A DNA stretch of 64,000 bases from Anaerotignum sp. MSJ-24. Lineage in GTDB: Bacteria; Bacillota; Clostridia; Lachnospirales; Anaerotignaceae. Every line of letters begins with the position of its first letter. The stretch's first letter is position 1. The notes beneath the pieces were generated by a model that was not told the origin of the DNA, did no database searches, and was given only the letters and a program-made list of their open reading frames with translations. The translations under genes and the position numbers were made by a program. The stretch spans positions 118,783 to 182,782 of the forward strand of contig NZ_JAHLPX010000003.1 of the NCBI RefSeq assembly GCF_018918145.1. The letters are read 5' to 3'. Of the stretch, positions 60,375 to 64,000 are shown one piece after another.

Positions 60375-60417
60375 GAGCAGAAATCTTACAATTCTGTAAG
60401 ATTTCTGCTCATTTTTT
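60375..60417 (+). terminator. Terminator between the kinase and the ABC genes
   Basis: GAGCAGAAATCTTAC (60375-60389) pairs perfectly with 60396-60410, then six T. It makes the ABC genes a separate transcription unit, consistent with their own inducible promoter (about 60430-60465). Confidence 0.9.
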
Positions 60418-60542
60418 GAAAGTGAAATGATAGATTGTCCTGATACAATTTGGATGTAGGTTGAAAAATGACCAAATATATAAACAGGCAAAAAAAGCGT
60501 GCTGAAAAGGTACGCTTTACAGAATTGAAAAGGAGGCAACAC

Positions 60543-61217
60543 ATGAGTGTGATATTAGAAACCAAGCAGCTTTGTAAGTTTTATGGCGCAGGTGAGAATC
60601 AGGTCAAAGCGGTCAATCAGGTGGACATTCAGATTGAGCAGGGAGAATTTGTCGCAATTGTTGGAAAGTCAGGTTCCGGTAAAAGTACATTACTTCATAT
60701 GCTTGGAGGGCTAGACACCCCGACAAAAGGCAGTGTTACTTTAGCAGGAAAAGATTTATACAGGATGAAGGAAGATGCCCTTGCTGTTTTCCGCAGAAGA
60801 AAAATCGGATTTGTTTTTCAGGCATTTAATCTGGTTTCATCTGTTAATGTCTGGGAAAATATTGTACTGCCACTGGGGCTGGATGGAAGAAAAGTGGATG
60901 AAGCGTATGTAAATGATATTATTGCAACTCTGGGAATTGAAAACCGGATTTATAATCTGCCAAATCAGTTATCCGGAGGACAGCAGCAGAGAGTAGCAAT
61001 TGCAAGAGCACTGGTGAATCGTCCGGAAATTATATTTGCAGATGAGCCGACAGGAAATCTTGATTCCAAGACCAGTGATGAGGTAATCGCTCTGCTTAAG
61101 ATGACAGCAAAAAAATATGGACAGACAATTGTAATGATTACCCATGATGACGAAATTGCACAGGTCGCTGACCGTATTCTGGTGATTGAGGACGGACAGG
61201 TGGTGGATTTTAGATGA
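60543..61217 (+). CDS. ABC transporter ATP-binding protein (MacB/BceA type)
   Basis: 224 residues from the ATG at 60543, behind AAGGAGGCAACAC; the 75-base upstream extension lacks family character. Walker A is VGKSGSGKST, signature LSGGQQQRVAIARAL, Walker B IIFADEPTGNLD, H-loop ITHDDEIA. This subgroup works with FtsX-like permeases, often moving or sensing antimicrobial peptides or lipoproteins. The stop overlaps the permease start by four bases. Confidence 0.95.
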   Translation: MSVILETKQLCKFYGAGENQVKAVNQVDIQIEQGEFVAIVGKSGSGKSTLLHMLGGLDTPTKGSVTLAGKDLYRMKEDALAVFRRRKIGFVFQAFNLVSSVNVWENIVLPLGLDGRKVDEAYVNDIIATLGIENRIYNLPNQLSGGQQQRVAIARALVNRPEIIFADEPTGNLDSKTSDEVIALLKMTAKKYGQTIVMITHDDEIAQVADRILVIEDGQVVDFR

Positions 61218-63643
61218 AGACAATAAGCAGGATTGCATATAGCAATGACAAAAGGAACAGGACAAGAAGTATACTGATCATGATGGCAATCTGTCTGACC
61301 ACGATGCTGCTTGTTATCATCAGTACTGTGGGAAATGGGGTAATTCATTTACAGAAAAGTCAGGCTGCAAGCTCATACGGAAGCAACTACGGCCTGTTTA
61401 TCGCCGCAGATGGTACGCAATTAAAAGAAGTGGAACGCAGAGCTGAGATATCTGATATCGGCATCATGTGTACGGAGGGCATCTTGAAAGGAAATGAAAA
61501 TGGCGGCTTTGTCAGTGCGGATGAAACGGTCAGGAAAATGCTTCCCTATAATCAGGAATATGTGTTGAAGGAAGGTACCTATCCGGAAAAGACGCAGGAA
61601 ATTGCCGCAGGACGCGCTTTCTTTGATGCAGTGGGATACCATGATGTAAAGGTCGGAGACACCGTAACATTGGAGTACCGTTCCGGCATGCAGTCGGAAT
61701 ACGCACCGGTGGAATTTACTGTCAGCGGGATTTTATATGACCGGGATGAATATACCATCGAGGCTTCCTATGTTGTATTCGGTTCGCAGGATTTTTATAA
61801 TGAGCGTGTTGCGGAGGGTGACAGGCAATATAATATCTATTTTACCTTGAGCGATTCTGCAAATGTATCTATGAATAATGTTGCGCCTGTTATAAAAGAA
61901 ATCGCGGATTCCTGCGGCATTGACCAGAAAAACGTGATCATTAATGACCTCTACCTGCAGTGGGTATTGCAGCCGAGCTATGAAATGATTGTGGTTTGTG
62001 GAACCCTGATCCTCGGAATCGTGCTGTTTTCCGTTGTGGTCATTTATAATATCTTCCAGGTCGGGATCGCCCAGAAGGTTCAGGAGTACGGAAAAATCAA
62101 GGCGCTGGGTGCAACCAGAAAGCAGATGAAGCAGTTGATCTTTCGTGAAGGCATTCTTCTGGCGGTTCCTTCGATACCGCTGGGGCTGCTGTTTGGTTTC
62201 CTGATTGCAAAAGTCAGCTTCAACTGGCTGGTGGAGCAGGGAAATCTGGTATCGTCCGGAATCAAGAACCATCAGGTGCCTCTGTTTTCACTGACGATTA
62301 TGCTCATCTGCATTTTTGTATCGTTTCTTACGGTCGTTTTGGCTCTGCGCAAACCCATGAAAATTGTTTCCCGGATTTCACCCATCGAAGCGACACGGTA
62401 TCTTGACGGCTCCAAAACGCAAAAACAGGGCAGACGAAAAGGCAGAAAAGATGTCACCGTTTTCTCCATGGCAATGGCAAATGTGACAGGCAATCCGAAA
62501 AGAACCATTGCTACGATTCTTACCATGGGGCTTTCCTGTGTATTGTTTGTAATTATCTCTAATTATGTTGGGAATATTGACACGGAGCACGAGGCGCGAA
62601 TTGCAATCAACCATGGACAATTTGAGTTGCAGCTGGATTATTCCCAGAATTATGATGAAGCCTATCCGGAGAATAATCTGGATACAATCCTACAGAACAA
62701 CCCACTGAATGATTCAATGATTGAAGAAATCAAAAGCATTCCAGGAGTGACAGATGTCATGACGAGAGAGTGTGTCTATGTAAATCTGAACGGAACAAGA
62801 TATCCGGCTGATATTGTGAGTAAAAATGATTTTGATTTTATGCGCCAAGACGGGGATATTGGCTCTATGGACTATGATCAGGCGGTAAAGAATGGTGAAA
62901 TTTTCTTTGGCTGGTCGACGTGGATGGAACAAGATGGATATGCTCCGGGTGAATCCATTGCATTTGACTTTGAGAATGGAAGTGAAACCTATACCTATCA
63001 GGGAAAGATTGCAGGATCCTTTGTAAGCGCGGACACTTATCTCGTCATTCCGGAAGGTGTATACCGTTCCATGAATCCGAGGGGAACAGCCTATGGCTAT
63101 CTGTGGGTGGACTGTGATAAAAAAGATGTTGCATCTGTGGAACAGAGTCTGAATACTTTGATTTCTAATACTTCGCATATAAAAATGGATACCTATCATG
63201 CACAGTTACAATCTGCAGAATACGCAAGCCGTATGATGAAGCTTGGCTGCTATCTGTTCATGGCAATTGTCGGTCTCATTGGGTTTATGAATCTGGCAAA
63301 CACCATGATCATGAATATTACGACAAAAAAGCAGGAATATGGTGTATTACAGGCTGTGGGTATGACAAATAAACAATTAAATTTATGCCTGCAGTTACAG
63401 GGACTGATTTTTACGGTTGGTACCATATGCGTAGCTTTGATCATTGGTCTGCCGCTCGGCTATGCACTTTTTTCCTATGCAAAACATAATGGAATATTTG
63501 GAATGAATATCTATCATGTTCCAATCGTACCAATTTTTATTATGATTTTTTTGGTCGGTCTGTTGCAGATTGTACTTTCCTGCGTTTTAAGCAGTAATCT
63601 GAAAAAGGAAACGCTGGTAGAAAGAATAAGGTATCAGGGATAG
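61214..63643 (+). CDS. FtsX-like ABC transporter permease (double FtsX)
   Basis: 809 residues. Helix 1 (about 18-39), an extracellular domain (about 40-250), three helices (about 260-375) with the FtsX signature VQEYGKIKALGATRKQMKQL, then a second unit: helix (about 435-455), extracellular domain (about 460-665), and three helices (about 670-800) with KKQEYGVLQAVGMTNKQLNL. Both halves are complete. It is a mechanotransmitting rather than channel-type permease. Its G+C looks higher than that of the genes around 50-58 kb. Fits a drug or peptide response system with the two-component genes upstream. Confidence 0.95.
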   Translation: MKTISRIAYSNDKRNRTRSILIMMAICLTTMLLVIISTVGNGVIHLQKSQAASSYGSNYGLFIAADGTQLKEVERRAEISDIGIMCTEGILKGNENGGFVSADETVRKMLPYNQEYVLKEGTYPEKTQEIAAGRAFFDAVGYHDVKVGDTVTLEYRSGMQSEYAPVEFTVSGILYDRDEYTIEASYVVFGSQDFYNERVAEGDRQYNIYFTLSDSANVSMNNVAPVIKEIADSCGIDQKNVIINDLYLQWVLQPSYEMIVVCGTLILGIVLFSVVVIYNIFQVGIAQKVQEYGKIKALGATRKQMKQLIFREGILLAVPSIPLGLLFGFLIAKVSFNWLVEQGNLVSSGIKNHQVPLFSLTIMLICIFVSFLTVVLALRKPMKIVSRISPIEATRYLDGSKTQKQGRRKGRKDVTVFSMAMANVTGNPKRTIATILTMGLSCVLFVIISNYVGNIDTEHEARIAINHGQFELQLDYSQNYDEAYPENNLDTILQNNPLNDSMIEEIKSIPGVTDVMTRECVYVNLNGTRYPADIVSKNDFDFMRQDGDIGSMDYDQAVKNGEIFFGWSTWMEQDGYAPGESIAFDFENGSETYTYQGKIAGSFVSADTYLVIPEGVYRSMNPRGTAYGYLWVDCDKKDVASVEQSLNTLISNTSHIKMDTYHAQLQSAEYASRMMKLGCYLFMAIVGLIGFMNLANTMIMNITTKKQEYGVLQAVGMTNKQLNLCLQLQGLIFTVGTICVALIIGLPLGYALFSYAKHNGIFGMNIYHVPIVPIFIMIFLVGLLQIVLSCVLSSNLKKETLVERIRYQG

Positions 63644-63761
63644 CAAGTATTGCTGGGATATCCTCAGTATCATAACAGGAATTAAAAGCACTTGGCTTCA
63701 AAAAGTTTTGTACTTTTGACAAAATACAACCGATTTTTCATCCATTATAATAAATTTGATT

Positions 63762-63797
63762 AAGCAGCCTGTGTGTAATGAAGCATACAGGCTGCTT
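63762..63797. terminator. Hairpin after the permease gene
   Basis: AAGCAGCCTGT (63762-63772) pairs with ACAGGCTGCTT (63787-63797). It lacks a clear T run, so termination is less certain. Confidence 0.6.
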
Positions 63798-63800
63798 GCA

Positions 63801-64000
63801 TTGTGCGCTTAAGCATGAAGCAACCACCAGCTATGCTGGTGGAATAAGATACTTATAGAAATAGACCTCCTTTGATATAACGGAAGAGGTTCCCCAACCG
63901 TCTTCATAAATCAAAGGAGGTTTTGTCATGAATGACATTAAAAGTTTATCACATTCAAAATGGAGATGTAAATATCATATTGTATTTGCACCCAAATACA
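63801..64000 (+). mobile_element. IS200/IS605-type element, left end, cut by window end
   Basis: A hairpin CCACCAGC/GCTGGTGG (63823-63841) near the left end and a Y1-type transposase start. ACCTCCTTTGAT at 63865-63876 is fully complementary to 63910-63921, which includes the ribosome site of the transposase. This masks translation, as known for IS200. The first 23 bases (63801-63823) recur at 15495-15517. The element's exact left boundary is not shown. Confidence 0.85.
63928..64000 (+). CDS. tnpA: IS200/IS605-family transposase TnpA, N-terminal fragment
   Basis: 24 residues visible, MNDIKSLSHSKWRCKYHIVF then APKY, which is the conserved opening of Y1 HUH transposases (the WxCKYHIVFxPKYR pattern). 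AAAGGAGGT lies eight bases before the ATG and is sequestered in a stem with 63865-63876. The HUH motif and catalytic tyrosine lie beyond the window. It cuts and pastes single-stranded DNA. Confidence 0.88.
   Translation, partial: MNDIKSLSHSKWRCKYHIVFAPKY

Overview
The window looks like the chromosome of a low-G+C, strictly anaerobic member of the Clostridia, probably Lachnospiraceae or a close relative. This is an inference. It rests on AT-rich intergenic DNA, AGGAGG-type ribosome sites, a T-box in front of thrS, an infC-rpmI-rplT operon with an attenuator leader and an AUU start, a preQ1-type leader on queT, a Bacillus/Clostridium-type LexA box (GAAC-N4-GTTC), a CarD regulator, YhaM, a 'reverse' rubrerythrin and a superoxide-reductase-like regulator. 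I saw no rRNA, tRNA or CRISPR array.

Layout. 1-1.4 kb: end of a thiamine operon (thiH, thiE). 1.4-10.3 kb: divergent cluster with a frameshifted PLP decarboxylase, two SAM methyltransferases, a complete peptide/nickel-type ABC importer, a damaged LysE-type exporter and a small membrane protein. 10.4-15.5 kb: sodium symporter, then T-box-thrS and infC-rpmI-rplT. 15.6-25.6 kb: reverse rubrerythrin, M16C peptidase, queT, two unknown proteins, SOS-controlled dinB, beta-CASP hydrolase and HAD phosphatase. 25.6-29 kb: membrane-stress type cluster (SPFH/zinc-ribbon, zinc-ribbon membrane and TPM proteins). 29-34 kb: MATE pump with divergent MerR regulator, M23 peptidase, alarmone synthetase, metallophosphoesterase. 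34.4-40.3 kb: a four-gene signalling module (GGDEF-REC-HD-GYP protein, solute-binding lipoprotein, hybrid histidine kinase, HPt protein with an internal stop). 40.3-50.3 kb: nucleoside hydrolase, Crp/Fnr, CarD, LysR with an AEC transporter, MarR, HAD, ROK kinase, SLOG protein, HTH-superoxide-reductase fusion, exonuclease and small unknowns. 50.6-58.4 kb: tightly packed MATE, plsC, two-component system, yhaM, a split membrane-anchored Cas4-like pair and rlmD. 58.4-63.6 kb: a second two-component system with an FtsX-type ABC transporter, with base and codon use unlike its neighbours. 63.8-64 kb: left end of an IS200/IS605-type element.

How genes may work together. In the 34-40 kb module, a lipoprotein probably presents a ligand to the hybrid kinase, and phosphate passes through HPt to a receiver lying between a cyclic-di-GMP synthase and a hydrolase domain. 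As sequenced, HPt is interrupted. In the 1.4-10 kb cluster, methyltransferases and a PLP enzyme next to an importer and an exporter suggest uptake of a small modified metabolite or metal complex.

Four genes carry frame or stop lesions (about 1990, 9275/9382, 36458 and 40036), three of them at homopolymers. They could be assembly errors, phase-variable tracts or real decay. The sequence alone cannot decide.
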